A DNA stretch of 64,000 nt, taken from the NCBI RefSeq assembly GCF_014201415.1, contig NZ_JACHEH010000004.1:62001-126000 (forward strand). Direction: 5' to 3'. This DNA is from Chelatococcus composti (GTDB lineage: Bacteria; Pseudomonadota; Alphaproteobacteria; Rhizobiales; Beijerinckiaceae). Shown piece by piece: positions 7,721 to 16,887 of this stretch (positions are counted from its first letter, which is position 1; each line of letters opens with the position of its first letter). A model generated the notes under the pieces. The model made no database searches. It was not told the origin of the DNA and saw only the letters and a program-made list of their open reading frames with translations. The translations under genes and the position numbers were made by a program.

Positions 7721-8719
7721 ATGCGGCGGCTTCTGGCGGACAGGTTCCTTCTGGCGCTTCTCGGCGCCGTCGCCTTGTCGAGCGTTCTGCCCGTCAGCGG
7801 TGCGCTGGTCGAGCCCTTCAACGTCGTTGCCGACATCACCATCGCGCTTGTCTTCTTCTTGCAGGGCGCGCGCCTGTCACGGGCGACGGTTGTCGCTGGC
7901 TTCACGCACTGGCGGCTGCATCTCGTGGTGTTCGCCGCGACCTTCGTGCTCTTTCCCCTTCTCGGACTGGCCGCTGCCCCGCTGGTGCCGACGCTCCTCA
8001 GCCCGGCGCTCTACACGGGCATCCTTTTCCTGTGTGTCCTGCCGTCCACGATCCAGTCGTCGATCGCCTTCACCTCCATCGCACACGGCAACGTGGCCGC
8101 CGCCGTCTGCTCGGCCTCGGCCTCCAACATCATCGGCATGTTCCTGACGCCGCTGCTCGTCGGGCTGCTGTTCAGCGCCCGCGGCGGCGGGCCGACGCTC
8201 GAGGCCGTCGGCAGCATCCTCCTGCAGCTGCTGCTGCCTTTCGTAATTGGACAGATTCTGCAGCCGAAGATCAGCAAGTGGGTTATCGAGAATCGCCGCG
8301 TGCTGGGCCTCGTCGACCGCGGGTCCATCCTGCTCGTGGTCTATCTCGCCTTCAGCCATGCCGTCGTGCAGGGGCTGTGGAACAAGCTCTCGGCCGCGGA
8401 TCTTGCGGTCATGGTGGGCGTGGACGTAGCGCTGCTCGCCCTGGTGCTCGTCACCACCACCGTTGCGGCTCGGCTCCTCGGCTTCAGCCGCGAGGACGAG
8501 ATCACCATCGTCTTCTGCGGCTCGAAGAAAAGCCTGGCGAGCGGCGTGCCCATGGCGAATGTGATCTTCGCCGGGCAGGACATCGGTATCATCCTGCTGC
8601 CGGTGATGCTCTTCCACCAGATCCAGCTCATGGCCTGCGCGGCGCTGGCTCAGCGCTACGCCGACAGGCGGCTTGCGGAGATGGAGAAGGAGGAAGAGGC
8701 CATGCCGGCGCAGGCCTGA
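7721..8719 (+). CDS. SBF-like (YfeH/SLC10A7-type) anion symporter
   Basis: The protein is about 332 residues from the ATG at 7721. It consists of roughly ten hydrophobic segments and carries FFLQGARLS near the N-terminus and the block IVFCGSKKSLASGVPMANVI toward the C-terminus. Both are hallmarks of the SBF-like branch of the bile acid:sodium symporter superfamily. The upstream ATG at 7685 has a good GAGGG ribosome site and would add 12 residues; 7721 matches the usual family N-terminus (MRRLLADRFLLALLG) better. The substrate is unknown; relatives are annotated as sodium-coupled organic-anion transporters. The divergent LysR gene is the likely regulator. Confidence 0.85.
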   Translation: MRRLLADRFLLALLGAVALSSVLPVSGALVEPFNVVADITIALVFFLQGARLSRATVVAGFTHWRLHLVVFAATFVLFPLLGLAAAPLVPTLLSPALYTGILFLCVLPSTIQSSIAFTSIAHGNVAAAVCSASASNIIGMFLTPLLVGLLFSARGGGPTLEAVGSILLQLLLPFVIGQILQPKISKWVIENRRVLGLVDRGSILLVVYLAFSHAVVQGLWNKLSAADLAVMVGVDVALLALVLVTTTVAARLLGFSREDEITIVFCGSKKSLASGVPMANVIFAGQDIGIILLPVMLFHQIQLMACAALAQRYADRRLAEMEKEEEAMPAQA

Positions 8720-8725
8720 CGCGCC

Positions 8726-9109
8726 TCAGCCGTATGCGATGAATTCGAGCAGCGAGCCGTCCGGGTCACGGAAATAGACGCTGGTGCCATGGCCCCGCGC
8801 ACCGAAGCGCTCCACCGGGCCGAGCTCGACGGCGACGCCGTGCGCAGCGAGATGGGCGATCGCCTCCTCGATCGTGCCGTGCCACTCGAAGCACAGGTCA
8901 CTGTTGCCCGGCATCACCGGCATCCGCGCCCGCGGCTCGCCGATCTGGCCCGGCCCGTGGCAGTTGAGCTGCATGTTGCCGAAGCGGAAGGCGAACCCGT
9001 TGCGCACCGGGATCGCCTCGGCGCCGAGCACGTCGCAATAGAACTTGCGCGACACCGACCAATCGGAGACGTGGATCACGCAATGGTCGAACGAGATGTG
9101 CTTCGCCAA
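8726..9109 (-). CDS. VOC-superfamily (glyoxalase/dioxygenase-like) protein
   Basis: This 127-residue single-domain protein has two beta-alpha-beta-beta-beta modules. It opens ISFDHCVIHVSDWSVSRKFY with the metal-ligand His, and ends VYFRDPDGSLLEFIAYG, where the Glu is the typical last ligand. The size fits small VOC proteins that work as dimers. Function within the superfamily (glyoxalase I, ring-cleavage dioxygenase, antibiotic-binding protein) cannot be decided. It lies downstream of smpB on the same strand, 25 bases away, and may be read from the smpB transcript; it converges on the transporter gene. Confidence 0.85.
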   Translation of the reverse strand: MAKHISFDHCVIHVSDWSVSRKFYCDVLGAEAIPVRNGFAFRFGNMQLNCHGPGQIGEPRARMPVMPGNSDLCFEWHGTIEEAIAHLAAHGVAVELGPVERFGARGHGTSVYFRDPDGSLLEFIAYG

Positions 9110-9134
9110 GGCCCCCTCCCCCGTCCGAGCGGAT

Positions 9135-9614
9135 TCAGCCGCGCTCGCGCATGACGCGCGCCTTCTCGCGCTCCCACGAGCGCTTCTTTTCCGTCTCGCG
9201 CTTGTCGTGCAGCTTCTTGCCGCGGGCGAGACCCAGCTCCACCTTGGCGCGGCCGCGCTCGTTGAAATAGATGCGCAGCGGAATGACCGTGAAGCCCTCG
9301 CGCTGCGTGGCGCCGATCAGCTTGTTGATCTGCCGCCGGTGCAGCAGGAGCCGGCGCGGCCGCCGCGTCTCGTGGTTGAAGCGGTTGGCCTGCAGATATT
9401 CCGGAATATAGGCGTTGAACAGGAAGAACTCGTTGCCCGCAGGCCCGGCATAGGCCTCGCTGATCGTGGCCTTGCCCTCGCGCAGGGACTTCACCTCCGT
9501 GCCCGTCAGCGCGATGCCGGCCTCGATGTTCTCGAGGATCTCGTAGTTGAACCGCGCCTTGCGGTTGTCCGCCACCACGCGTGGCCCTGGCGTCTTGTTG
9601 TTCTTCGCTGACAC
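9135..9614 (-). CDS. smpB: SsrA-binding protein SmpB
   Basis: The 159-residue protein has the SmpB beta-barrel core: [38 protein letters not shown] and the [20 protein letters not shown] segment. The basic C-terminal tail ([20 protein letters not shown]) enters the decoding centre during trans-translation. It partners tmRNA to free stalled ribosomes and tag their products. The length is typical. It lies 58 bases downstream of dapA on the same strand, a gene order widespread in Hyphomicrobiales, and is probably transcribed with it. Confidence 0.97.
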   Translation of the reverse strand: MSAKNNKTPGPRVVADNRKARFNYEILENIEAGIALTGTEVKSLREGKATISEAYAGPAGNEFFLFNAYIPEYLQANRFNHETRRPRRLLLHRRQINKLIGATQREGFTVIPLRIYFNERGRAKVELGLARGKKLHDKRETEKKRSWEREKARVMRERG

Positions 9615-9672
9615 GTTGCTTGTCCCCGTTCGCCACAGCGGCTCTCGCCGCTGCGGCGGACATGGTCATCTC

Positions 9673-10566
9673 TCAGGCGTTGATCAAGCCCGCGTGCACC
9701 ATCGCGGCCCGCACCTGGCGCCGGGTCGCCTCCGACACCGGCACGAGCGGCAGGCGCGTCTCCTCGCTCATGCGGCCGAGGACGGACAGGGCGTATTTCA
9801 CCGGCGAGGGGCTGGTCTCGACGAACAGCGCCGTGTGCAGCGGCATCAGCCGGTCGTGGATGGCGAGCGCCGTCTTGAAGTCGCCTCTGAGGCACGCCTC
9901 CTGGAATTCCGCGCACAGCTTGGGTGCCACGTTCGCCGTCACCGAGATGCAGCCGTGGCCGCCGTGGGCCATGAAGCCGAGCGCTGTCGCATCCTCGCCC
10001 GACAGCTGGTTGAACTCGGGGCCGATCGCTTCGCGCTGCAGGCTCACACGCGCCACGTTGCTCGTCGCATCCTTGACACCGGTGATGTTCTTCAGCTCCG
10101 CGAGGCGCTTCATGGTGTCGACGCTCATGTCGATCACCGACCGGCCGGGAATGTTGTAGATGAGGATCGGGATGCCGACCGCGTCGTTGATGGCCTTGAA
10201 GTGCTGGTAGAGGCCCTCCTGCGTCGGCTTGTTGTAGTAGGGCGTGACGACGAGCAGGCCGTCCGCGCCCGCCTTCTCGGCATGGCGCGCAAGGTCGATG
10301 GCCTCGGCGGTGTTGTTCGAGCCGGCGCCGGCGACGACAGGCACCTTGCCCTTCGCCTCCTCGATGCACCAGGCCACCACCTGCTTGTGCTCGTCGTGTG
10401 TCAGCGTCGGGCTTTCGCCGGTGGTGCCGACGGGGACGAGACCGTGCGTTCCGTTCTCGATCTGCCATGCGACAAACCCGCGGAAGGCCGCCTCGTCGAG
10501 TTTCCCGTCCCTGAACGGCGTCGCAAGCGCTGTCAGTGACCCGGTGAAGAGGCGATGCGTCGTCAT
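9673..10566 (-). CDS. dapA: 4-hydroxy-tetrahydrodipicolinate synthase
   Basis: The 297-residue protein contains the class I aldolase features of Dap[11 protein letters not shown] (pyruvate carboxylate binding), [18 protein letters not shown] with the catalytic Tyr, and [12 protein letters not shown] with the Schiff-base Lys. It condenses pyruvate with aspartate semialdehyde, the first committed step to diaminopimelate and lysine, in the cytoplasm. I chose the ATG at 10566 ([18 protein letters not shown]) because GGAG lies eight bases before it and the length matches the family; the longer open frame to 10683 adds a non-conserved extension. Confidence 0.96.
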   Translation of the reverse strand: MTTHRLFTGSLTALATPFRDGKLDEAAFRGFVAWQIENGTHGLVPVGTTGESPTLTHDEHKQVVAWCIEEAKGKVPVVAGAGSNNTAEAIDLARHAEKAGADGLLVVTPYYNKPTQEGLYQHFKAINDAVGIPILIYNIPGRSVIDMSVDTMKRLAELKNITGVKDATSNVARVSLQREAIGPEFNQLSGEDATALGFMAHGGHGCISVTANVAPKLCAEFQEACLRGDFKTALAIHDRLMPLHTALFVETSPSPVKYALSVLGRMSEETRLPLVPVSEATRRQVRAAMVHAGLINA

Positions 10567-10782
10567 TACTGTCGCTCCAAAACGCGGCTGCGTTCGTTGT
10601 CCTTGCGGGAATGCGCACGACCGGACGGTCATACGTCTGCCGCAGTCATAACGCTCATTGAGGGAGAGGCAAAGGGGCGCCACCGTTTTCGGCGTCCCAA
10701 TATCGTTAGCAATTCCTCAATGGAGGGCTGGGACAATCCATAGCCGCGTGGTCGAGGCCGTCATCTTCCCGACGAGGACGCG

Positions 10783-12879
10783 ATGAAGCCGTTCACACGT
10801 TTTCTCGCTGCGAGCACCGCACTCGGGCTCGCCGGCGCGACGCTCCTGACCGCCGCCGCCCAGCGGCCGAGCCGTGCGGCCGTGTTGCCACCGCCGCGCC
10901 CGGAAAGCACCGCCACGCTCGTCTCCCTGCCCGCCCCTCCTGCCCGCCCCGGAAGCGAGGAGGCGCCGAGTTCAGCACCCTCGCCGCTGCTGACGCTGGA
11001 CGAGACCATCAAGCACTATCGCGCCGGCCGCATCGGTGAGGGGGATGCCCTCGCCCGCTCCCTCGACACGCCTGCCGCGCGCACGCTCGCCGAATGGGTG
11101 GCGCTGCGCCACAACGCCCGTGCGCTCACCTTCGAGCGGATCAACGCCTTCCTCAACCGCAACCCCGGCTGGCCAGGCGAGGATGGCCTGCAACGGGCCG
11201 CTGAGCAGGCCCTTCTCGACGAGGCGAAGCCGGCCCGCGTCGTGCGCGGATTCTTCGCAACGCGCGAACCCGTCAGCCCCGAGGGGCAGATCGCCCTCGC
11301 CGAGACGCTGGCCGCCGAGGGCCGCGAGAGCGACGCTGCCGAGATTGCCCGGCGCGTCTGGCGTCGCGAGGCCATGAGCGATGCGCTGGAGAAGCGGATC
11401 CTCGCCCGCTTCGGGTCCGCCCTGCTGCGCTCCGACCACGAGCGGCGGCTGGAACGGCTGATGTTTGCCGAGCGTCTCGCCGAGGCGCTGCCCGAGGCCA
11501 GGGCGCTGGGGCCGGGCCACGAGGCCCTGCTCAAGGCCTTCGGTGCCGCCATGAAGAACCCGGCCGGCGCCGCCAGGCTGCTTGAGGCCGTGCCAGCCGA
11601 GCTGCGCAACACACCGGCCTATGTCTTCGCGCGCGCCCGCATGCTGCGCCGGCAGGGCAAGCTGGCGGAGGCGGCGAAGGCCCTCGCGGATGCGCCGCGC
11701 GTCGTCGCCTCGCTCGCCGATGGCGACAGCTGGGCGCTGGAGCGGCGTATCCTCGCCCGCGAGCTGCTCGATGCCGGCGACGCGCGCACTGCCTATGCCG
11801 TGGCGCGCATCAACGAAGCCGTGAGCGATGCGGCGAAGATCGAGAATGCCTTCTTCGCCGGCTTCATCGCCCTGCGCTTCCTCAACGAGCCGGAGCGGGC
11901 GGCGGCGCATTTTGCCGAGGCGGCACCTGCCGCGACCCTGCCGGTCTCCGTCTCGCGCGTCGCCTACTGGCGCGGCCGGGCAGCGGAGGCGGCCGGGCGG
12001 CACGAGGAGGCGCAGCGTTTCTACCGGGAGGCCGCGCGGCACGGCACGGCCTATTACGGCCAGCTGGCACGGCACAGGCTGGGCGAGGCAGAAGTGCCGG
12101 TGACAGCGCAGGTTTCGCCGAACCCGGCTGCGCGCGCCCGGGCCGAGGCAGACCCGCTCATCGGTGCGCTGCGCCTCGCCTACCGCCTCGGCGACTCCAG
12201 CCTCACCGTCCCGCTCCTCGTCCAGGCGGCTCGCACGGCACCCGACGCAGAAACCTTCGCGCTGCTGGCGGAAATCGCAGCCGAGGCAAACGATGTGCGC
12301 GGACGCCTTCTCGTCGGCAAACGGGCGCTCTATGCCGGGCACCCGCTCCATGCGGAGGCCTTCCCGACCGACGGTGTGCCGCCTGTCGACGCGCCAGGGG
12401 CTGGCGTCGAGCGCGCCATGGTGCTCGCCATCGCCCGGCAGGAAAGTGCCTTCGAGCCAGGCGCCATCTCGCCCGCCGGTGCCCGGGGGCTGATGCAGCT
12501 CATGCCGGCGACGGCTCGCGAGACGGCAAAGCGCGTGGGCCTGCCTTTTGACCTGGGCCGGCTGACGGCGGACCCTGCCTACAACGCAACGCTCGGGGCC
12601 GCCCACCTTGGCGAGCTCGTCTCCTTCTGGCGCGGCTCCTACATCCTCACCTTCGCCGCCTACAACGCCGGCCCCGGCAACGTGCGCCGCTGGATCGCCG
12701 CCTACGGCGACCCGCGCCAGCCGGGCGTCGACCCCGTGGACTGGGTGGAGCGCATCCCCTTCAACGAGACGCGCAACTACGTGCAGCGGGTGATGGAGAA
12801 CCTGCAGGTCTACCGCGAACGGGTGGAGGGACGCACGGCCCTCCTCATCGACGAGGACTTGCGCCGGGGCGCCAACTAG
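10783..12879 (+). CDS. Soluble lytic murein transglycosylase (Slt70-like)
   Basis: The 698-residue protein begins with a signal peptide (MKPFTRFLAASTALGLAGAT, cleavage near residue 27). A long alpha-helical region of TPR-like repeats follows (residues about 60-510), then the C-terminal SLT domain from about 545. The catalytic Glu is in IARQESAFEP, followed by GLMQLMPATARETA and FAAYNAGPGNVRRW. It cleaves peptidoglycan glycan strands in the periplasm to form 1,6-anhydromuramyl products. The size matches Slt70. It is divergent from dapA, linking two wall-related genes at one intergenic region. Confidence 0.93.
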   Translation: MKPFTRFLAASTALGLAGATLLTAAAQRPSRAAVLPPPRPESTATLVSLPAPPARPGSEEAPSSAPSPLLTLDETIKHYRAGRIGEGDALARSLDTPAARTLAEWVALRHNARALTFERINAFLNRNPGWPGEDGLQRAAEQALLDEAKPARVVRGFFATREPVSPEGQIALAETLAAEGRESDAAEIARRVWRREAMSDALEKRILARFGSALLRSDHERRLERLMFAERLAEALPEARALGPGHEALLKAFGAAMKNPAGAARLLEAVPAELRNTPAYVFARARMLRRQGKLAEAAKALADAPRVVASLADGDSWALERRILARELLDAGDARTAYAVARINEAVSDAAKIENAFFAGFIALRFLNEPERAAAHFAEAAPAATLPVSVSRVAYWRGRAAEAAGRHEEAQRFYREAARHGTAYYGQLARHRLGEAEVPVTAQVSPNPAARARAEADPLIGALRLAYRLGDSSLTVPLLVQAARTAPDAETFALLAEIAAEANDVRGRLLVGKRALYAGHPLHAEAFPTDGVPPVDAPGAGVERAMVLAIARQESAFEPGAISPAGARGLMQLMPATARETAKRVGLPFDLGRLTADPAYNATLGAAHLGELVSFWRGSYILTFAAYNAGPGNVRRWIAAYGDPRQPGVDPVDWVERIPFNETRNYVQRVMENLQVYRERVEGRTALLIDEDLRRGAN

Positions 12880-12947
12880 ATCAGCTTGCGGACGCCGGCC
12901 GCGCGCCGGCGCTCCTTGTCCTTGCCGATCTTCACGGACCGCCGGCC

Positions 12948-13838
12948 TTGCACGCTGCAACCGACACCTACCGGAGCCGTTTCGTCACCGCCCGCGACGG
13001 CCTGCGCCTGCACCTGCGCGACTATGCCCCCGCGGGGCCTGCCCGGGCGCTGCCCGTGGTCTGCCTGCCGGGGCTCGCCCGCACCGCGGCCGACTTCCAC
13101 GCGCTCGCGCTGGATCTTGCCGGCGATGCCCGACGCCCGCGCCGGGTGCTCGCCGTGGACTACCGCGGGCGCGGCGCCTCGGAGCGGGACCGCAACTGGC
13201 GCAACTACGACGTGCGTGTCGAGCTCGACGATCTCATGCAGGCGCTTTCGGCGCTCGGCGTGGAGCGCGCCATCTTCATCGGCACCTCGCGCGGCGGCCT
13301 CATCACCATGGCTCTTTCGGCCGCCCGCCCGGCCGCCATCGCGGCCGCCGTGCTCAACGACATCGGCCCTGTCATCGAGGCGCGCGGGCTCATGCGCATC
13401 CGCAGCTATGTCGGCAAGCTGCCGAGCCCGCGCAGCATCGAGGACGCGGTCGACATCCTGCGGCGCCTGCAGAGCGCGCAGTTCCCGAACCTCAGCGACG
13501 CCGACTGGCGAGACATGGCGGCGACGACCTGGCGGCAGGATGCGGACGGGCGCCTGCTGCCGGATTACGACCCCGCCCTGCTCAAGACGCTCGAGCTGCT
13601 CGACCTTGAGACGAAGCTGCCGGAGCTGTGGCCGCTGTTCGGCGGTCTCGCCGGGGTGCCGGTGCTCGCCCTGCGCGGCGCGCATTCTGACATCCTGTCG
13701 CCCGAGACGCTGGCCCGCATGCGTGCCGCCCACGAGCGGCTGGAGGCGGTGGAGATCCCTGCCCAAGGCCATGCGCCGCTGACGAACCACAAGGACGTCA
13801 GGCGCCCCATCCTCTCCTTCATCCGCCGCCTCGACTGA
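12948..13838 (+). CDS. Alpha/beta hydrolase
   Basis: The 296-residue protein has an alpha/beta hydrolase fold: an oxyanion-hole region (VVCLPGLARTAADF), a nucleophile elbow IGTSRGGLITMAL with the active Ser, an acid in GAHSDILSPETLARM and a terminal His in PAQGHAPLTNHKD. The start is a TTG at 12948; no better ATG/GTG with upstream support was found, so the start is uncertain by some residues. It lies 68 bases after the transglycosylase on the same strand. The reaction is unknown; family members range from esterases to haloalkane dehalogenases and C-C hydrolases. Confidence 0.87.
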   Translation: MHAATDTYRSRFVTARDGLRLHLRDYAPAGPARALPVVCLPGLARTAADFHALALDLAGDARRPRRVLAVDYRGRGASERDRNWRNYDVRVELDDLMQALSALGVERAIFIGTSRGGLITMALSAARPAAIAAAVLNDIGPVIEARGLMRIRSYVGKLPSPRSIEDAVDILRRLQSAQFPNLSDADWRDMAATTWRQDADGRLLPDYDPALLKTLELLDLETKLPELWPLFGGLAGVPVLALRGAHSDILSPETLARMRAAHERLEAVEIPAQGHAPLTNHKDVRRPILSFIRRLD

Positions 13839-13856
13839 AATCACCCGGAAATGGCA

Positions 13857-13883
13857 AAGCCCCCGCAGGCGCTGCGGGGGCTT
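13857..13883 (-). terminator. Terminator between alpha/beta hydrolase and porin
   Basis: A perfect 11-base stem (AAGCCCCCGCA and its complement around a GGCGC loop) lies between two converging genes. On the minus strand it is followed by TTTGCCATTT, so it best terminates the porin transcript; it may also slow transcription from the other side. Confidence 0.75.
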
Positions 13884-13914
13884 CGGGCCATGCGCCTGCC
13901 GGCGCCTTCCCGGG

Positions 13915-15204
13915 TCAGAACTCGCGCTGGAACCGCAGGCGCGCTTCCCAGATGTCCTCCGAGCGCTTGACGAAGACCGGAGCGGCGGGGAAACGGTCGA
14001 CATCGAGCTTCTGGTAGATGACCTCGAGGCCGATATCGAACGCCGAGACCGGCGACCAGATCACATTGGAGCCCACCGTCCAGACCTTGAAATCCGGCAC
14101 CAGGGTCGCCGCCGAGTAGTCGAGCGCCGTGTAGTTGCCGAAGAGCGACTGGCGGATCGACGGCGTCCAGTAGTGCAGGAAGGCGGCCGTGGCGCCCCAG
14201 CCCCTCGTCTTCTTGATGTCGCCGTTGACGATGACGGCTTCGCTGACCGGACCGAAGACCGGGCCGATATTGAAGTCCCCGTAGACGCCGAGATAGGAGG
14301 TGGCGCCGTCCGCGTAGGCAGCCTGCAGCCACAGCGTATCACCCGGCGCAATCATGGGCAGATCGAACTTCAGGCCGGCCTGGATGGCATAGCCATATTC
14401 TGTGCCGACGCGGCTGCCGAGGGGGCCCGAACCAGGGCCAACGCCGCCGGCGCCGATGCCGATGTCGACTGAATTGAGCTGGTGCAATGCGGCCGACAGC
14501 TGTGCCGAACCCCAGTCCTGGTCGACGCGCAGGCTGGCGACGATATCGGGCATGCGCTGCCCGGCCTGGGCGTAGATGAAGCCGTTGAGCGTGTGGGCGC
14601 TGCGGTCCTCGAGCGCGAGGGTGGCGGAGAAGCCGTTGCCGAAGGTCGCCGTATAGGCAAGCAGGTTGACCGTCAGGTCCGAGCCGAGGCTGCCGAGGGC
14701 GCCGCCGCCGAAGTTGAGGTCGTTGGCGTAGAAGTCGAAGAACGAGGTGGCGCGACCTGCAGTGATGCCCGCCCACTGGATGTAGGCCTTGTCGAGGACG
14801 ACGCTGGTCGTGTCGCCCGCCGGCCCCGGCTGCCCATTATAGACGCCGGTATCCGCAAAAACGTCGACCTGGATGAAGGCGCGCAGCGTGCCCCAGTCCG
14901 TCCCAGTGCGCGCATCGACATTCACGCGGCCGACGGCGCGGAAGCCGGTGGCGTCATGTGCACGGCCGAGGCCCGGGATGGCCCACAGCGGCTCGAGATA
15001 GCGGTATTCGGCGCGGACACGGCCGCCGATCTTGATGCAGGTGTCCGAGCCCGGAATGTAGAAGAAGCCGGCTCCGTGCACGGAACAGACACGAACGTAC
15101 TCGACCGGCGCGGCCTTCCTCACGGGAAGGTCGGCCGCCATGGCACCGCTGGCGAAAGCAAGCCCAGCGACGCCGCCCAACAGCAGCTGCGATACGAAAC
15201 GCAT
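13915..15204 (-). CDS. Omp2b-type porin (paralogue 1)
   Basis: The 429-residue protein has a signal peptide (MRFVSQLLLGGVAGLAFASG, cleaved after AMA). It then shows the signature of alphaproteobacterial 16-stranded porins: VEYVRVCSVHGAGFFYIPGS, DTCIKIGGRVRAEYRYL with its two Cys, many amphipathic strands, and a C-terminal Phe (LRFQREF), the outer-membrane assembly signal. The start has a GGAGGGG site eight bases upstream. A second, closely related porin lies 370 bp upstream on the same strand. Porins of this group are major general-diffusion channels in the outer membrane. Confidence 0.93.
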   Translation of the reverse strand: MRFVSQLLLGGVAGLAFASGAMAADLPVRKAAPVEYVRVCSVHGAGFFYIPGSDTCIKIGGRVRAEYRYLEPLWAIPGLGRAHDATGFRAVGRVNVDARTGTDWGTLRAFIQVDVFADTGVYNGQPGPAGDTTSVVLDKAYIQWAGITAGRATSFFDFYANDLNFGGGALGSLGSDLTVNLLAYTATFGNGFSATLALEDRSAHTLNGFIYAQAGQRMPDIVASLRVDQDWGSAQLSAALHQLNSVDIGIGAGGVGPGSGPLGSRVGTEYGYAIQAGLKFDLPMIAPGDTLWLQAAYADGATSYLGVYGDFNIGPVFGPVSEAVIVNGDIKKTRGWGATAAFLHYWTPSIRQSLFGNYTALDYSAATLVPDFKVWTVGSNVIWSPVSAFDIGLEVIYQKLDVDRFPAAPVFVKRSEDIWEARLRFQREF

Positions 15205-15573
15205 TCGTCCCCTCCATCACCCACGTTGCCGGACCGGATGGTCTGCATCCGTGGATGACAGTCTGGCGCAGGCGGAACAGTACTCAAGTAAAAACACCAG
15301 AACACGCGGCACCGAGGTGGCCATTTGGACCTGATGTTGCAGGACAACAACGCTGCAGCGATCCAGGCACATAAGAATGCATGCATGATGTGCAATGTGC
15401 ACAAGAAGTAATACGTATGCAGCACATTTATTTGGCAGTCGCAATATCGCCAGACTGCATGGCGCGCGGCGCATCCCGCCAGGCGACGCAGAACCCGCTC
15501 TCGGCACCGCAGCACAAAGAAAAACCCCGGCGCTGTCGCGCCGGGGTCTCGATATCATCCTTGCGGGATGAGA
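15205..15573. other. Intergenic region between the two porins
   Basis: This 369-bp gap contains the promoter and leader region of porin 1 (reading leftward) and, at its right end, the terminator of porin 2. The centre (about 15290-15450) is less GC-rich than the genes and holds ATG-rich stretches such as GAATGCATGCATGATGTGC. I see no coding frame with family character. Confidence 0.5.
15517..15547 (-). terminator. Rho-independent terminator of porin 2
   Basis: A ten-base stem (ACCCCGGCGC and complement, loop of four, 15524-15547) is followed on the minus strand by TTTTTCTTTG. It sits 27 bases after the porin 2 stop and uncouples it from porin 1. Confidence 0.88.
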
Positions 15574-16887
15574 TCAGAAGTCGCGCTGGAAGCGGATGCG
15601 AGCTTCCCAGATGTCAGTCGAGCTACGGGAAACACCCGTCGGGAAGACAACCCGGCCCTTCGGGTCGAGCTTCTGGTAGAGGACCTCGACGCCGATGTCG
15701 AAGGCCTTGACCGGCGACCAGATCACGTTCGTGCCGACCGTCCAGAGCTTGAAGTCGTTCAGGCCGTAGCCGTTGAACACCTGAGCCGAGTAGTCGACAG
15801 CCGTGTAGTTACCAAACACGGCCTGACGGACGGACGGCGTCCAGTAGTGCAGCAGGGCAGCGGTCACGCCCCAGCCCTTGGTGCGCTTGATGCTGCCGTT
15901 GACGATCGCGCCGTCGACAGCCACGCCGGTCAGGCCAGCGAACGAGGTCGTCGTGCCGAGGCCGAGACGGCCCACAGCGCCGTCGGCGTAGGCAGCCTGC
16001 AGCCACAGGGCGTCGCCGGCGGCGAGCATCGGCAGGTTGAACTTCACGCCAGCCTGGATCGCATAGCCGTACTCGGTGTCGATACGGCCACCGAGCGCGT
16101 CAAGCGCCACCGTGTTCAGCTGCTGCACAACACCCGACAGCTGAGCGGAGCCCCAGCCCTGGTCGACGCGAATGTTACCGACGATGCTCGGCATGCGCTG
16201 GCCAGCGAGCGTACCACCGACGAGCGGACGCACGACGGCACTGCGGTCCTCGAAGCCGATGGTGGCCGAGAAGCCGTTGCCGAAGGTGGCCGTGTAGGCG
16301 AGGACGTTGACCGAGCCGTTATCCGAGCCCAGCGACGCCATGTAGCCCGAGCCAAAGTTCAGAGCCGAGGCGTAGAAGTCGAAGAACGAGCTGATGCGAC
16401 CAGCCGTGATGCCGGCCCACTGAATGTAGGCCTTGTCAAGGATCACGTCGGTCGTGTCACCCCCAGGACCGAAGCCGTTACGGCCAGCGCCGAGGTAGTT
16501 GCCCGTATTGGCCGTCACGTCGACCTGGATGAAGGCGCGCAGCGTGCCCCACTCGGTAGCGGTGCGGGCATCGACGTTGATACGGCCGCGAGCGCGGAAG
16601 CCGGTGGCGTCGGACGCACGGCCCGGGTTGAAGACCGGCCCGCCAGCAGCATCGACGCCCCACGAGGACGTCGGCTCGAGGTAGCGGTACTCAGCGCGGA
16701 CGCGGCCACCGATCTTGATGCAAGTGTCCGAGCCCGGGATGTAGAAGAAGCCGGCGCCGTGCACCGAGCAAACACGAACGTACTCGACAGGCGCAGCCTT
16801 CCTCATGGGAAGATCGGCGGCCTGAGCCCCAGCGGCCGCGGCAAGGCCGGCAACCGATCCGAGGAGAAGGCTCTTGGCGAGCTTCAT
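15574..16887 (-). CDS. Omp2b-type porin (paralogue 2)
   Basis: The 437-residue protein starts MKLAKSLLLGSVAGLAAAAG with a signal peptide ending AQA, then shares with paralogue 1 the ADLPxRKAAPVEYVRVCSVH block, the paired Cys and the QVDVTANTGNY/YIQWAGITAGR strands. It ends in WEARIRFQRDF, the outer-membrane C-terminal signal. I chose 16887 because a near-perfect GGAGGT lies six bases before it; the open frame extends 30 codons further without porin character. Extracellular loop regions differ most between the two paralogues. It is followed by its own terminator. Confidence 0.94.
   Translation of the reverse strand: MKLAKSLLLGSVAGLAAAAGAQAADLPMRKAAPVEYVRVCSVHGAGFFYIPGSDTCIKIGGRVRAEYRYLEPTSSWGVDAAGGPVFNPGRASDATGFRARGRINVDARTATEWGTLRAFIQVDVTANTGNYLGAGRNGFGPGGDTTDVILDKAYIQWAGITAGRISSFFDFYASALNFGSGYMASLGSDNGSVNVLAYTATFGNGFSATIGFEDRSAVVRPLVGGTLAGQRMPSIVGNIRVDQGWGSAQLSGVVQQLNTVALDALGGRIDTEYGYAIQAGVKFNLPMLAAGDALWLQAAYADGAVGRLGLGTTTSFAGLTGVAVDGAIVNGSIKRTKGWGVTAALLHYWTPSVRQAVFGNYTAVDYSAQVFNGYGLNDFKLWTVGTNVIWSPVKAFDIGVEVLYQKLDPKGRVVFPTGVSRSSTDIWEARIRFQRDF

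Noticed and set aside
12880-12947. End of a minus-strand frame reading VKIGKDKERRRAAGVRKLI between two plus-strand genes
   Set aside because: The basic stretch looked protein-like, but its upstream part runs antisense through the alpha/beta hydrolase and has no recognisable domain or start.
10972-12960. A 662-codon open frame antisense to the lytic transglycosylase gene
   Set aside because: It is a shadow of codon bias in GC-rich DNA: Arg/His/Gly-rich, no domain, no ribosome site, and the opposite strand encodes a clear enzyme. The same holds for 31934-33979 opposite pyc and 46696-48012 opposite the FDH alpha subunit.
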